The notes below the pieces were generated by a model. It was not told where the DNA came from, made no database searches, and saw only the letters and a program-made list of their open reading frames with translations. A program made the position numbers and the translations under genes. Positions 33,295 to 46,100 of a stretch of DNA of 64,000 nucleotides are shown piece by piece. Position 1 is the stretch's first letter. Every line of letters begins with the position of its first letter. This DNA is from Patiria miniata. Taxonomy: Eukaryota > Echinodermata > Asteroidea > Valvatida > Asterinidae. The stretch covers positions 11,380,777 through 11,444,776 of the forward strand of contig NW_024037076.1 of NCBI RefSeq assembly GCF_015706575.1. Direction: 5' to 3'.

Positions 33295-33765
33295 GTAAAG
33301 ACCGGCTTATACTTCACGCGAATGCGAATACAAAGCGAATTTTGGCATCACCAAACAGTCACTGTAAATTCACCAAAGTTGAAATGTGTTCAACTTTTGT
33401 GACTTCGCAGCACGAAAACTATTCTGAGTATCATTTCTCGTTTTACCGGAGCCCGCGCAATCTCCGAGACGACGTCTGACATGTAACCATGCAAAATTTA
33501 CATGACCCCGCTTGTCAGCCAATCAGAGTCAACTTTAGAATTTGCAACGTCATTTCGAGCAGAAATTTGGCCCATTGGTCAATTGGCTGCCATGTTTTTG
33601 TAATGGTCAGAATCTGGAGGTCAAGACACAGTCTTGTTTTGCATAACTAATCACCGAATCTGTACGCATACCATAGACTTGCACATACGCTTTTCATAAA
33701 CTTGCCGTAACTTCATAAATTTGCATTTGGGTTCACTTTTGCGCCAAGTACGAATCGGCCTTTAC
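33295..33765. mobile_element. GTAAAGRCCG-type MITE
   Basis: GTAAAGACCGGCTTATAC on the left pairs with GCCTTTAC on the right through an imperfect inverted repeat of about 45 bp. A related right end may be present near 13060-13160. No clear target duplication. Confidence 0.55.
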
Positions 33766-34057
33766 ATAACAGCATATAGCTTCAGCTGAGTTAAAAAAAA
33801 AGGATTATAAAATTTGAGATGTTAGTTTGGGAAATTTGATGCGAGCAATAGACCAGTCTCGGGAACGCAGGGTTAATTTATAGGGTGGTCACCAAAAACG
33901 GCAGAAGCATTGTGCTTATTGTGCCATTCCATGTTCTTAACAATAAGCTGGCACAATAAGCCAGTGTACACCTATGTAACTGTTCTTGGTCTTTGTGCTT
34001 TGATTGGCTAATACAAATTGTAGGGAATAACTGTGGCTGCATCTGAAGTATCATGTA

Positions 34058-34241
34058 CAGTCGACTCTCGTTATAGCAAACACTTAATACAAATTCTGGT
34101 TATAGCAAACATAAAGCCTTGGTCCCGACTGTGCATTTATATGTACAGTAAATGGGACTGATGTTCCTCTTAATACAAAATTCTGATATAACAAACAATC
34201 TGGCTAGGTCCGAACGAGTTTGTAATAACGAGAGTCCACTG
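34058..34241. mobile_element. Pogo/Tigger-like MITE
   Basis: The inverted termini CAGT(C/G)GACTCTCGTTAT are flanked by TA on both sides. Short internal direct repeats (TTATAGCAAAC) follow the left end. The size (184 bp) and terminus style fit pogo/Tigger derivatives. Confidence 0.72.
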
Positions 34242-34672
34242 TACATGTATTTGACTACAGCAGACAGTAATGCATTCACCTGATGTTGTGAATGAGCTTC
34301 TTCATGTCACTTGGTGGTCGGGCTGTCTTTCTGTCTGTCTGTCTGTCCCAAAAATGTACCAAAAGTATGGTGTATATGTGCCATCAACGTCGTATTTTTT
34401 GGCGTTTTACTTTCAGCTCTGGCAGGGATCCTTTTGATCGATTTCATGCAAGACTTCTTGCAACACGGCCAGATCTTATTGTACACCCGCACTTGTTTAC
34501 TTATAATTTATTTATTTTTCCTTCCCAAGGAAAACAGTAGAAGCGATGAAATGTATCGCTCCATTCAGCTGTAATAGAATTAATTACATAACAAATTCTT
34601 GCTGAACAAATTGCACATGTGCATTTGGAAAATTGTCTGGCTGTACTCATATTACTGCTTCTCAAATTACAG

Positions 34673-34695
34673 GGTGAACACTGCAGTGTTCACCA
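34673..34695. repeat. 22-bp perfect palindrome
   Basis: GGTGAACACTG followed directly by CAGTGTTCACC. It is intergenic and short, with no known role. Confidence 0.75.
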
Positions 34696-36378
34696 TTGTA
34701 GTTGGTACGATTTTATGGTATGCAATTTACAATGGATACTTAGTATAAATACAGTGTATACTTAGTAAAGAGTGACATAATAACAGTAACAAAGAAAGGA
34801 GGCAATGCCACAACCGTGCTGAACTATCGACAAAAGTGCAAGCTCTATAGAAAGTTTGTATACAATGTATTGAGTTTGTATACAATGTTTTGAGTACTCA
34901 CATTCCGCTTATTGTATGACATTCAGTCCCAGTGGAATATGGGACGAAGTCATAGACGACATTGCATTGTTAATTACCAAACAAGATCCCCTAGAGCCTT
35001 GGATATGTGTCAACAAAAAATGCTTTGTTTTTGTTTATTTTAAGGTGTACATTAATTCGTGTGCTAGATGATTAAATACACATTATAATGTAGTTATAAA
35101 GTAGCTTTATTTGCAGGGTTTTGAATTAATGGGAATTCGTGAATACCTGAGAGTTTTCCCATTCCTGTTGGTCGAGAGCCCGTCACGTGGGTGGTTTTAC
35201 ACGGTTGATAAAACACCGGCTGGCTGATTGTAACCAATCAGAGGGGTGTTTAAAAACATGAAGTAAAAGTGCTGAACAAAATCGTAAGAAGCTTGTAATT
35301 TCGACTGTTTACGGACCTTTTGACCGAAAGGTATTTGGGCCGTTATCGGCGTCCAGGCCCAAGCCGGTTTTAAACGCATTGTTAAAAACTCGTCAGATCG
35401 TATGTATTCCCTTAGGCCTAATCATTATTGATAAGAAAGGGTACTTTCGTTTTATTTAATTTGTAAACATTTTATTCAATTTACCTAAAGTACAATTTAC
35501 TTCTTCGATTTTGCTGAACAATCAGCAAATTGTTCGAAATTAATTAATATGCATCTTGATCATTGTGCCTTCCTTATTTTGGAGAGTAACTGCCACACTG
35601 AAGAAAACAGCGGTTGTGTGAAATATTAGGTGCACGCCACCCCAATGATACACATTTGTTGTTCTTCCACCAGCCTATTTGATTATCAGAATTAAGTCTC
35701 GTACTTCATTTCTGTTCGTGAGAGTTATGTTTCTCTTTGTGTACATAATTATCAATATTGATCGTTAACAAATGGCGATCATTAAGCTGATTAATATGCA
35801 ATATAATTGTCTTCATTTCGGCACATTTTATTCAATTGTAAGCTCAATGAGTAATAAATGGTTATTCGTTAACAATTTTGAAAGCAGAAAAATGTCCAGC
35901 TTCATCATTTTGATCTTTATATCCCCCCGGCCTTCAAGCCTGACAGGGGGCTATTGCGATTGCGTATTCCCATGTGTGTCCGTGTGTGTGTCTTCCATTT
36001 CACTATAAGTTCAGCCATCAATCTCGACCAAACTTGAAAAGTGGTCTGTGGAGCTCGGAGAAAAGGCCCACGTCAAAAAAATCTTTTCAATATGGATATT
36101 TACGAGGTCTCTGGAGAGCTCCAATCGGTATCACTAATGACTTTAAGAGTGCGTTCGATTGCTTCCCCCGGCTTACTCGCCCCTGGCTCCAGGCGTAGTG
36201 ACAGACATGCGCAGTGGAGCTAAATAAACGAACGGTTTCGGGTAGTTTCGTGCAAGAGCTGGAAACATGGGCGTTGCCAGGATTTTTTTCTAGAGGGGAG
36301 CAAAACATTTTCCAAAATAAATCCTGTTTTTCTCAACATATTCAGTTTATCAGTTTTAGAGGGGGTAGGGACATTTTG

Positions 36379-36402
36379 CCCCCGCCCCCCCCCCCCCCCC
36401 CC
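36379..36402. repeat. Poly-C tract
   Basis: C run with a single G interruption at 36384. The complementary G run could form a quadruplex. Confidence 0.9.
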
Positions 36403-36507
36403 GCGAACACACACCCATTCAATTTACACCAATATGACTTCTCGCCTCTTTTCTTTTCTTGTTTCTCTCTGTTTTTTCTTCCTTTTTTTTCTTTTCCAGG
36501 GAGGGGG

Positions 36508-36689
36508 ATGTTGCAACCTGACGCCACTTTTTTCTTCATATATCATCTCAATGAAGGTCATTCATGCAAAAATGATGATAAGACATGAATCTGGGACTGA
36601 AAAATATTTCCAATTTTGTCAGGAAAATAATTTCTTGACTCTCCATACACTTTGATCACAATTGCGGAAATGGCGTCAGGTTGCAACAT
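36508..36689. mobile_element. 182-bp MITE with ATGTTGCAACCTGACGCCA ends
   Basis: Perfect 19-bp inverted termini bound a short AT-rich core. A single terminus of the same type occurs at 59878-59894. Confidence 0.7.
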
Positions 36690-37809
36690 TTTTCAAAGGC
36701 TGCATCCGATATCCGAATCAATGTCTAGAGCACGTCCACGCCCAGTGAAAGTACACCCAAATAGCACTGTTAGCAGGCGGAGCCGAGTGAAGACCGAGTT
36801 TTTGAAAATCTCGGTAACGCTCGTCAAATTCAAAATCATGTACATGACGCAGCAAAAAGTTCGCCCATACGACCCGAGTATATTTGATTGAAAAAAAAAA
36901 ATCGTCGTTGAATTTCAACTTTTCCAAATAAAAGCAATGAATATTAATTATCAACTTATTTACAAAAATTTAAATAAGCAATTAGCAGTTAATTCAACCT
37001 ATATATTATACTCGGAGATACTCGGGTTCTATCCTATGTTCGACGAAACGAATTCGGCAAACTTCGGAAATTTTCGGAAGAAGGAGGAATTCCTCCCGTT
37101 TTAGTCACGTGACGTGAATTGTAATATAATGTATTACCGGAGGCTACCTGACCTAAGATTCATCAGGAATAGTCAGAATCTTTTGGTCTGGGAACCAGAC
37201 TAGTGCAACCCTGCAAAATATTCCCATAGACACTAGTGCTAAATGCGCATACTTCATAATTCTTTGAAAAAAATACTCAGAACTCTCACAGCTATTCAAG
37301 CTATTAATTTTTTGGTGGGTTGACTACTGACTTTTCGAGATATTCTCTCCCCAAAAAGACGACCCCTATTTTCCCCAAAGCGGACAAGTAGCCATCTTAA
37401 AAAAAACGATCCCTCCACAACATGGCAAAATAGCGCCACTGTCGACTTTTCAGCCCAATAGCATCCAAAATGCTCAGAATTGGAAGCCCAAGTCCGGGCC
37501 AGAGGTTCATTACCATATTTTTTCAATTCCCCAATTCTATGGCTCTCAAAATTTTCTAATATAGAATATTTGGAGGGTATAACTTTTATTCATGAGCTCG
37601 GCGGATGAAATTTTAGCCTATTTACAGGCGTGCACCCTGAGGCACCAGCCAGACGATGCAAGGCCTTATGGGATACCTACCCAAGTAACCAGCTCGAGGA
37701 GTCGGTTACTTGAGCCAGGCTCGAGTCAGTGCGAGAAGTCAGATGAGAGGTAAATCGAACGCTATCGCGCTTGCACGAGTAACGCACTGCACGTGTAAAA
37801 TTAATGTAG

Positions 37810-39885
37810 AGACAAAATTATAGCTGCGGCTGTTTGAAGGGTTGAGGCAGTAAAATGGGTCCGAAGTAGCATACGCCGGCCAAATCACGATTTGCATGCC
37901 CTCAAATTCTTCAGTACCTGAGCACATTGTGGGCCATGCACTTGAGGGTTCGTAAACAGTGAGGATGGAAGCCGTGCACAGGAACGTGAGCTTGTATTTC
38001 TGTGCAATTCGCATGAAATTGGGGCTCTAAAAGCGCTCTATTTTGCATTGGGGTGTAGGTGCCGTTTTTCAAAATGGCGATGGGTTATCATATTCGGATG
38101 GAAATTTCTCCCACTCAGATAGGCCCTAACCACCAAAAAATTGAGGAAAAATGGGAAGACGATCAAACTAAGCTTTCATTTTAATGTGTGTCTCCAACAC
38201 CTTAGAGAGCAAATTGTGAGTATTTTCTTGAATTTCTAAAGTGGGGGAATTTATCATTGCAGTCTTTGGCAATTCATTGCAGCTATAGGGGCACTGTTGA
38301 AAGCGGACACTCATTGACACTCTTTGGCAATAGGTGGCGCTCTTCATCCCTGCCGACTGACGAGACAAGCTTTTTACGACCGGCCGATGTCGCCGGCCCG
38401 ATTTTTCTTCGCGCGTCCCCGCCTGACTCGCTCTTAAAATCTGCAGCTAGCAGGGTTTGTTTAATTTTTTTTTTAGGGGGGCGGGGGGGTCATTTGTTTG
38501 GTCCACGATTTGACCGATATGTATGTGGCATATTTTCGAGAAGTATAATAGGGGTGTAAGTGGCGCCACCAACGTCCAAATATTCCCCCCCCCAAAAAAA
38601 AAACCCAATTTGTTTGAAAAAAAAAACAAAATTGTGAGCACCCCCCCCCCCTCCCTCAGCCAAATCCTGGGTGCGCTATTAGGTGAAATAGGCGCCTAAA
38701 ATATCGGAAAAGTAGAAACTAAAATATCCAACTAGTTTGCAGGCCTTTACACAGTTCTAAAAATTGGTCCTCCAGCGTGCTCCAGTTCTGAAATTGCGCA
38801 CACAATTCAAAACGAATAAGGATCGGAGCGTCCCGCTCTAAAATCGAAAATTCAAATTAAATAATTGAGAAAAAAATCAGCTCATGTCGATGTCAAGCAT
38901 TTAAAAAAAAAAAAATTTGCTGCCAAAATTGTGTGCAATTTTTTTGGATTTTTTTTTAACTTCTACACAATTTTGCAATTGACGTAAGATTAATGGTAGT
39001 CATATTGATCGAACGAAACGTAATTTTGATAATAATCAATTATTTAATATTCATAGATTCACGACGTATACCTTTGATTCGATTTTAATACTACCGGAGA
39101 CCTGCCGGGCACATGTAAATATCCATCTAAAGCAAAGTTTTAAAAAAAAATAGAGGATTCAAAAAAAATCAAAAAGTTATGTGCTAGCCAAGCTTTCAGG
39201 GGTCGGTCTGAGCCATAACAATGCCCCAGCCAACCCCTTAGTTCTCTTCCAGGGTCTGGGTGTCCCCGACCAATACACACTTCCTTCCCTGTCCATCCAT
39301 GTAACCCCGGAGGGCCAGGCGCCATGTAAAAGCAAAGAGCTAAGGGAGGAACAGGGCGGCACCCTAAGCCCTGATCCTCCGAGTGGACCACATGCCCTGA
39401 GCCTGTACGAAGACGCCAACCTGGAACTCACGGACAGTACCAGCCGCAGAGCTTACCGATTAAGCTAAGGTACCGTTGGTATTTGACGACGGGAAATTAA
39501 ACATCTTGTGCTAAATGTATTTAGAGTTACGCAACAGTGAACACTATTATTATGCAGGCTTTTTTGAGCTAACGGGTGCGTTCAGGGGCGGATCCAGGAT
39601 TTTTTCCGGGGGGGGGGAGGACCGGGCACCTTATATATTTATATCCGATTTTTGAGGACAGGCGGAGCGTGTCATTATTATATATGATTAAAAATTATTT
39701 ATTTTTCGCGTGTGTCTGACCGGTGGGGGGGGGGGGGGGTGTTTTCGTCCAAATTTCATTTTGAAAAGCACATCTGTCCAGAAATCGAATTGAAATGTTT
39801 TCTGGGGTCCTATGGGCATCTTTCCAGCAAGTTTAAAACAATTTGATTTTTTGGCCAAAATTGGAAAAAAAATGCAAGGGTTAAA
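37810..39885. repeat. Array unit 1 (edge type)
   Basis: The first full copy. It has the GAGCGTCCCGCTCTAAAAT and TAGGTGAAATAGGCGCC variants shared with unit 5. Homology begins abruptly at about 37810, with unrelated DNA upstream. Confidence 0.9.
39165..39475 (-). repeat. tRNA-like (SINE-like) segment inside each array unit
   Basis: Read on the minus strand from 39475, the segment begins GGTACCTTAGCTTAATCGGT, which resembles a tRNA 5' half with an A-box (TAGCTTAATCGG) and a D-stem pairing GCTT with AAGC. A B-box is only weakly visible. The same segment recurs near 41250-41557, 43325-43631, 45390-45693 and, shortened, 47470-47738. I read it as a tRNA-derived SINE captured before the array expanded. 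Confidence 0.5.
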
Positions 39886-41962
39886 AGACAAAATGATAGC
39901 TGCGGCTGTTTAAAGGGTTGAGGCAGTAAAATGGGTCCGAAGTAGCATACGCCGGCCAAATCACGATTTGCATGCCCTCAAATTCTTCAGTACTTGAGCA
40001 CATTGTGGGCCATGCACTTGAGGGTTCGTAAACAGTGAGGATGGAAGCCGTGCACAGGAAGGTGAGCTTGTATTTCTGTGCAATTCGCATGAAATTGGGG
40101 CTCTAAAAGCGCTCTATTTTGCATTGGAGTGTAGGTGCCGTTTTTCAAAATGGCGATGGGTGATCATATTCGGACGGAAATTTCTTCCACTCAGATAGGC
40201 CCTAACCACCAAAAAATTGAGGAAAAATGGGAAGACGATCAAACTAAGCTTTCATTTTAATGTATGTCTCCAACACCTTAGAGAGCAAATTGTGAGTATT
40301 TTCTTGAATTTCTAAAGTGGGGGAATTTATCATTGCAGTCTTTGGCAATTCATTGCAGCTATAGGGGCACTGTTGAAAGCGGACACTCATTGACACTCTT
40401 TGGCAATAGGTGGCGCTCTTCATCCCTGCCGACTGACGAGACAAGCTTTTTACGACCGGCCGATGTCGCCGGCCCGATTTTTCTTCGCACGTCCCCACCT
40501 GACTCGCTCTTAAAATCTGTAGCTAGCAGTTTTTTTAATATTTTTTTTTAGGGGGGGGGGGTCATTTGTTTGGTCCACGATTTGACCGATATGTATGTGG
40601 CATATTTTCGAGTAGTATAATAGGGGTGTAAGTGGCGCCACCAACGTCCAAATATTCCCCCCCACCCCCCACCCCCCCAAAAAAACCACCAAATTTTTTT
40701 GAAAAAAAAAAAAATTGTGAGCACCCCCCCCCCCCCCCAGCCAAATCCTGGGTGCGCTATTAGGTAAAAAAAAAAAGGCACCTTAAATATCGGAAAAGTA
40801 GGAACTAAAATATCCAACTAGTTTGCAGGCCTTTACAAAGTTCTAAAAATTGGTCCTCAAGCGTGCTCCAGTTCTGAAATTGCGCACACAATTCAAAGCG
40901 AATAAGGATCGGAGCTTCCCGCTCTTAAATCGAAAATTCAAATTAAATAATTGGAAAAAAAATCAGCTCATGTCGATGTCAAGCATTTAAAACGAAATTC
41001 ATCGGCCAAAATTGTGTGCAATTTTTTGGGATTTTTTTTAACTTCTACACAATTTTGCAATTGACGTAAGATTAATGGTAGTCATATTGATCGAACGAAA
41101 CGTAATTTTGATAATTATCAATTATTTAATATTCATAGATTCACGACGTATACCTTTGATTCGATTTTAATACTACCGGAGACCTGCCGGGCACATGTAA
41201 ATATCCAACTAAAGCAAAGTTTTAAAAAAAATAGAGGATTAAAAAAAAAATCAAAAAGTTATGTGCTAGCCAAGCTTTCAGGGGTCGGTCTGAGCCATAA
41301 CAATGCCCCAGCCAACCCCTTAGTTCTCTTCCGGGGTCTCGGTGTCCCCGACCAATACACACTTCCTTCCCTGTCCATCCATGTAACCCCGGAGGGCCAG
41401 GCGCCATGTAAAAGCAAAGAGCTAAGGGAGGAACAGGGCGGCACCCTAAGCCCTGATCCTCCGAGTGGACCACATGCCCTGAACCTGTACGAAGACGCCA
41501 ACCTGGAACTCACGGACAGTACCAGCCGCAGAGCTTACCGATTAAGCTAAGGTACCGTTGGTAGTTGACGACGGGAAATTAAACCTCTTGTGCTTAATGT
41601 ACTTAGAGTTACGCAACAGTGAACACTATTATTATGCGGGCTTTTTTGAGCTAACGGGTGCGTTCAGGGGCGGATCCAGGATTTTTTCGGAGGGGGGGGG
41701 CCGGGCACCTTAGATATTTATATCCGATTATTGAGGACAGGCGGAGCGTGTCATTATTATATTTGATTAAAAATTATTTATTTTTCGCGTGTGTCTGACC
41801 GGTGCGGGGGGGGGGGATGTTTTCGTCCAAATTTCATTTTGAAAAGCACATCTGTCCAGAAATCGAATTGAAATGTGTTCTGGGGTCCTATGGGCATCTT
41901 TCCAGCAAGTTTAAAGCAATTTGATTTTTTGGCCGAAATTGGGGAAAAATGCAAGGGTTAAA
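39886..41962. repeat. Array unit 2 (interior type)
   Basis: Carries interior-type variants (GAGCTTCCCGCTCTTAAAT; poly-A before GGCACC). In its first 200 bp it shares GTACTTGAGC and GGAAGGTGAGC with unit 5, showing mosaicism. Confidence 0.9.
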
Positions 41963-44030
41963 AGACAAAATTATAGCTGTGGCTGTTTAAAGGGTTGAGG
42001 CAGTAAAATGGGTCCGAAGTAGCATACGCCGGCCAAATCACGATTTGCATGCCCTCAAATTCTTCAGTACCTGAGCACATTGTGGGCCATGCACTTGAGG
42101 GTTCGTAAACAGTGAGGATGGAAGCCGTGCACAGGAACGTGAGCTTGTATTTCTGTGCAATTCGCATGAAATTGGGGCTCTAAAAGCGCTCTATTTTGCA
42201 TTGGAGTGTAGGTGCCGTTTTTCAAAATGGCGATGGGTTATCATATTCGGATGGAAATTTCTCCCACTCAGATAGGCCCTAACCACCAAAAAATTGAGGA
42301 AAAATGGGAAGACGATCAAACTAAGCTTTCATTTTAATGTATGTCTCCAACACCTTAGAGAGCAAATTGTGAGTATTTTCTTGAATTTCTAAAGTGGGGG
42401 AATTTATCATTGCAGTCTTTGGCAATTCATTGCAGCTATAGGGGCACTGTTGAAAGCGGACACTCATTGACACTCTTTGGCAATAGGTGGCGCTCTTCAT
42501 CCCTGCCGACTGACGAGACAAGCTTTTTACGACCGGCCGATGTCGCCGGCCCGATTTTTCTTCGCACGTCCCCACCTGACTCGCTCTTAAAATCTGTAGC
42601 TAGCAGTTTTTTTAATATTTTTTTTTAGGGGGGGGGGGTCATTTGTTTGGTCCACGATTTGACCGATATGTATGTGGCATATTTTCGAGTAGTATAATAG
42701 GGGTGTAAGTGGCGCCACCAACGTCCAAATATTCCCCCCCCCCACCCCCCACCCCCCAAAAAAAACCACCAAATTTTTTTGAAAAAAAAAAAATTGTGAG
42801 CACCCCCCCCCCAGCCAAATCCTGGGTGCGCTATTAGGTAAAAAAAAAAAGGCACCTTAAATATCGGAAAAGTAGGAACTAAAATATCCAACTAGTTTGC
42901 AGGCCTTTACAAAGTTCTAAAAATTGGTCCTCAAGCGTGCTCCAGTTCTGAAATTGCGCACACAATTCAAAGCGAATAAGGATCGGAGCTTCCCGCTCTT
43001 AAATCGAAAATTCAAATTAAATAATTGGAAAAAAAATCAGCTCATGTCGATGTCAAGCATTTAAAACGAAATTCTGCGGCCAAAATTGTGTGCAATTTTT
43101 TGGGATTTTTTTTAACTTCTACACAATTTTGCAATTGACGTAAGATTAATGGTAGTCATATTGATCGAACGAAACGTAATTTTGATAATTATCAATTATT
43201 TAATATTCATAGATTCACGACGTATACCTTTGATTCGATTTTAATACTACCGGAGACCTGCCGGGCACATGTAAATATCCAACTAAAGCAAAGTTTTAAA
43301 AAAAATAGAGGATTAAAAAAAAAATCAAAAAGTTATGTGCTAGCCAAGCTTTCAGGGGTCGGTCTGAGCCATAACAATGCCCCAGCCAACCCCCTAGTTC
43401 TCTTCCAGGGTCTCGGTGTCCCCGACCAATACACACTTCCTTCCCTGTCCATCCATGTAACCCCGGAGGGCCAGGCGCCATGTAAAAGCAAAGAGCTAAA
43501 GGAGGAACAGGGCGGCACCCTAAGCCCTGATCCTCCGAGTGGACCACATGCCCTGAACCTGTACGAAGACGCCAACCTGGAACTCACGGACAGTACCAGC
43601 CGCAGAGCTTACCGATTAAGCTAAGGTACCGTTGGTATTTGACGACGGCAAATTAAACATCTTGTGCTAAATGTACTTAGAGTTACGCAACAGTGAACAC
43701 TATTATTATGCAGGCTTTTTTGAGCTAACGGGTGCGTTCAGGGGCGGATACAGGATTTTTTCCGGGGGGGGGTCCGGGCACCTTAGATATTTATATCCGA
43801 TTATTGAGGACAGGCGGAGCGTGTCATTATTATATTTGATTAAAAATTATTTATTTTTCGCGTTTGTCTGACCGGTGGGGGGGGTGTTTTCGTCCAAATT
43901 TCATTTTGAAAAGCACATCTGTCCAGAAATCGAATTGAAATGTGTTCTGGTATCCTATGGGCATCTTTCCAGCAAGTTTAAAGCAATTTGATTTTTTGGC
44001 CAAAATTGGAAAAAAAATGAAAGGGTTGAA
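41963..44030. repeat. Array unit 3 (interior type)
   Basis: Almost identical to unit 2 across most of its length, including GAGCTTCCCGCTCTTAAAT. It differs in the first 200 bp, where it matches unit 1 (GTACCTGAGC). Confidence 0.9.
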
Positions 44031-46100
44031 AGACAAAATTATAGCTGCGGCTGTTTAAAGGGTTGAGGCAGTAAAATGGGTCCGAAGTAGCATACGCCGG
44101 CCAAATCACGATTTGCATGCCCTCAAATTCTTCAGTACCTGAGCACATTGTGGGCCATGCACTTGAGGGTTCGTGAACAGTGAGGATGGAAGCCGTGCAC
44201 AGGAACGTGAGCTTGTATTTCTGTTCAATTCGCATGAAATTGGGGCTCTAAAAGCGCTCTATTTTGCATTGGAGTGTAGGTGCCGTTTTTCAAAATGGCG
44301 ATGGGTGATCATGTTCGGATGGAAATTTCTCCCACAATCAGATAGGCCCTAACCACCTAAAAATTGAGGGAAAATGGGAAGACGATCAAACTAAGCTTTA
44401 ATTTTAATGTATGTCTCCAACACCTTAGAAAGCAAATTGTGAGTATTTTCTTGAATTTCTAAAGTGGGGGAATTTATCATTGCAGTCTTTGGCAATTCAT
44501 TTCACCTATAGGGGCACTGTTGAAAGCGGACACTCATTGACACTCTTTGGCAATAGGTGGCGCTCTTCATCCCTGCCGACTGACGAGACAAGCTTTTTAC
44601 GACCGGCCGATGTCGCCGGCCCGATTTTTCTTCGCACGTCCCCACCTGACTCGCTCTTAAAATCTGTAGCTAGCAGTATTTTTAATATTTTTTTTAGGGG
44701 GGGGGGCATTTGTTTGGTGCACGATTTGACCGATATGTATGTGGCATATTTTCGAGTAGTATAATAGGGGTGTAAGTGGCGCCACCAACGTCCAAATATT
44801 CCCCCCACCCCCCCCCCCCCCCCGAAAAAAAACCACAAAAAAAAAAATTGTGAGCACCCCCCCCCCCCCAGCCAAATCCTGGGTGCGCTCTTAGGTAAAA
44901 AAAAAAAGGCGCCTAAAATATCGGAAAAGTAGGAACTAAAATATCCAACTAGTTTGCCGGCCTTTACACAGTTCTAAAAATTGGTCCTCAAGCGTGCTCC
45001 AGTTCTGAAATTGCGCACACAATTCAAAGCGAATAAGGATCGGAGCTTCCCGCTCTCAAATCGAAAATTCAAATTAAATAATTGACAAAAAAATCAGCTC
45101 ATGTCGATGTCAAGCATTTAAAACAAAATTCTGCGGCCAAAATTGTGTGCAATTTTTTGGGATTTTTTTTAACTTCTACACAATTTTGCAATTGACGTAA
45201 GATTAATGGTAGTCATATTGATCGAACGAAACGTAATTTTGATAATAATCAATTATTTAATATTCATAGATTCACGACGTATACCTTTGATTCGATTTTA
45301 ATACTACCGGAGACCTGCCGGGCACATGTAAATATCCAACTAAAGCAAAGTTTTTTAAAAAAAAAAATAGAGGATTAAAAAAAAAATCAAAAAGTTATGC
45401 GCTAGCCAAGCTTTCAGGGGTCGGTCTGAGCCATAACAATGCCCCAGCCAACCCCTTAGTTCTCTTCCGGGGTCTCGGTGTCCCCGACCAATACACACTT
45501 CCTTCCCTGTCCATCCATGTAACCCCGGAGGGCCAGGCGCCATGTAAAAGCAAAGAGCTAAGGGAGGAACAGGGCGGCACCCTAAGCCCTGATCCTCCGA
45601 GTGGACCACATGCCCTGAACCTGTACGAAGACGCCAACCTGGAACTCACGGACAGTACCAGCCGCAGAGCTTACCGATTAAGCTAAGGTACCGTTGGTAG
45701 TTGACGACGGGAAATTAAACCTCTTGTGCTTAATGTACTTAGAGTTACGCAACAGTGAACACTATTATTATGCGGGCTTTTTTTAGCTAACGGGTGCGTT
45801 CAGGGGCGGATCCAGGATTTTTTCGGAGGGGGGGAGCCGGGCACCTTAGATATTTATATTCGATTATTGAGGACAGGCGGAGCGTGTCATTATTATATTT
45901 GATTAAAAATTATTTATTTTTCGCGTGTGTCTGACCGTGTGGGGGGGGGGGGGTGTTTCCGTCCAAATTTCATTTTGAAAAGCACATCTGTCCAGAAATC
46001 GAATTGAAATGTGTTCTGGGGTCCTATGGGCATCTTTCCAGCAAGTTTAAAGCAATTTGATTTTTTGGCCAAAATTGGAAAAAAAAATGCAAGGGTTAAA
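44031..46100. repeat. Array unit 4 (interior type, diverged)
   Basis: Interior-type unit with several private changes and shortened poly-C tracts. It shares the CCCACAATCAGATAGG variant with unit 5 only. Confidence 0.9.

Larger units (their letters stand above)
31763..37809. other. Intergenic region between SUCO and the tandem array
   Basis: It holds the inverted-repeat elements at 32.2, 33.3, 34.1 and 36.5 kb, a poly-C tract and a palindrome. No frame with a recognisable domain is present. The stretch 34700-36300 and the last kilobase before the array show nothing I can name. Confidence 0.5.

Noticed and set aside
39181..43624. Repeated 83-95-codon open frames on both strands of the tandem array units
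   Set aside because: They lie in the SINE-like segment, the plus-strand frame starts with GTG not ATG, the codon is lost in unit 4, and no domain is recognisable. They are open by base composition and recent duplication.
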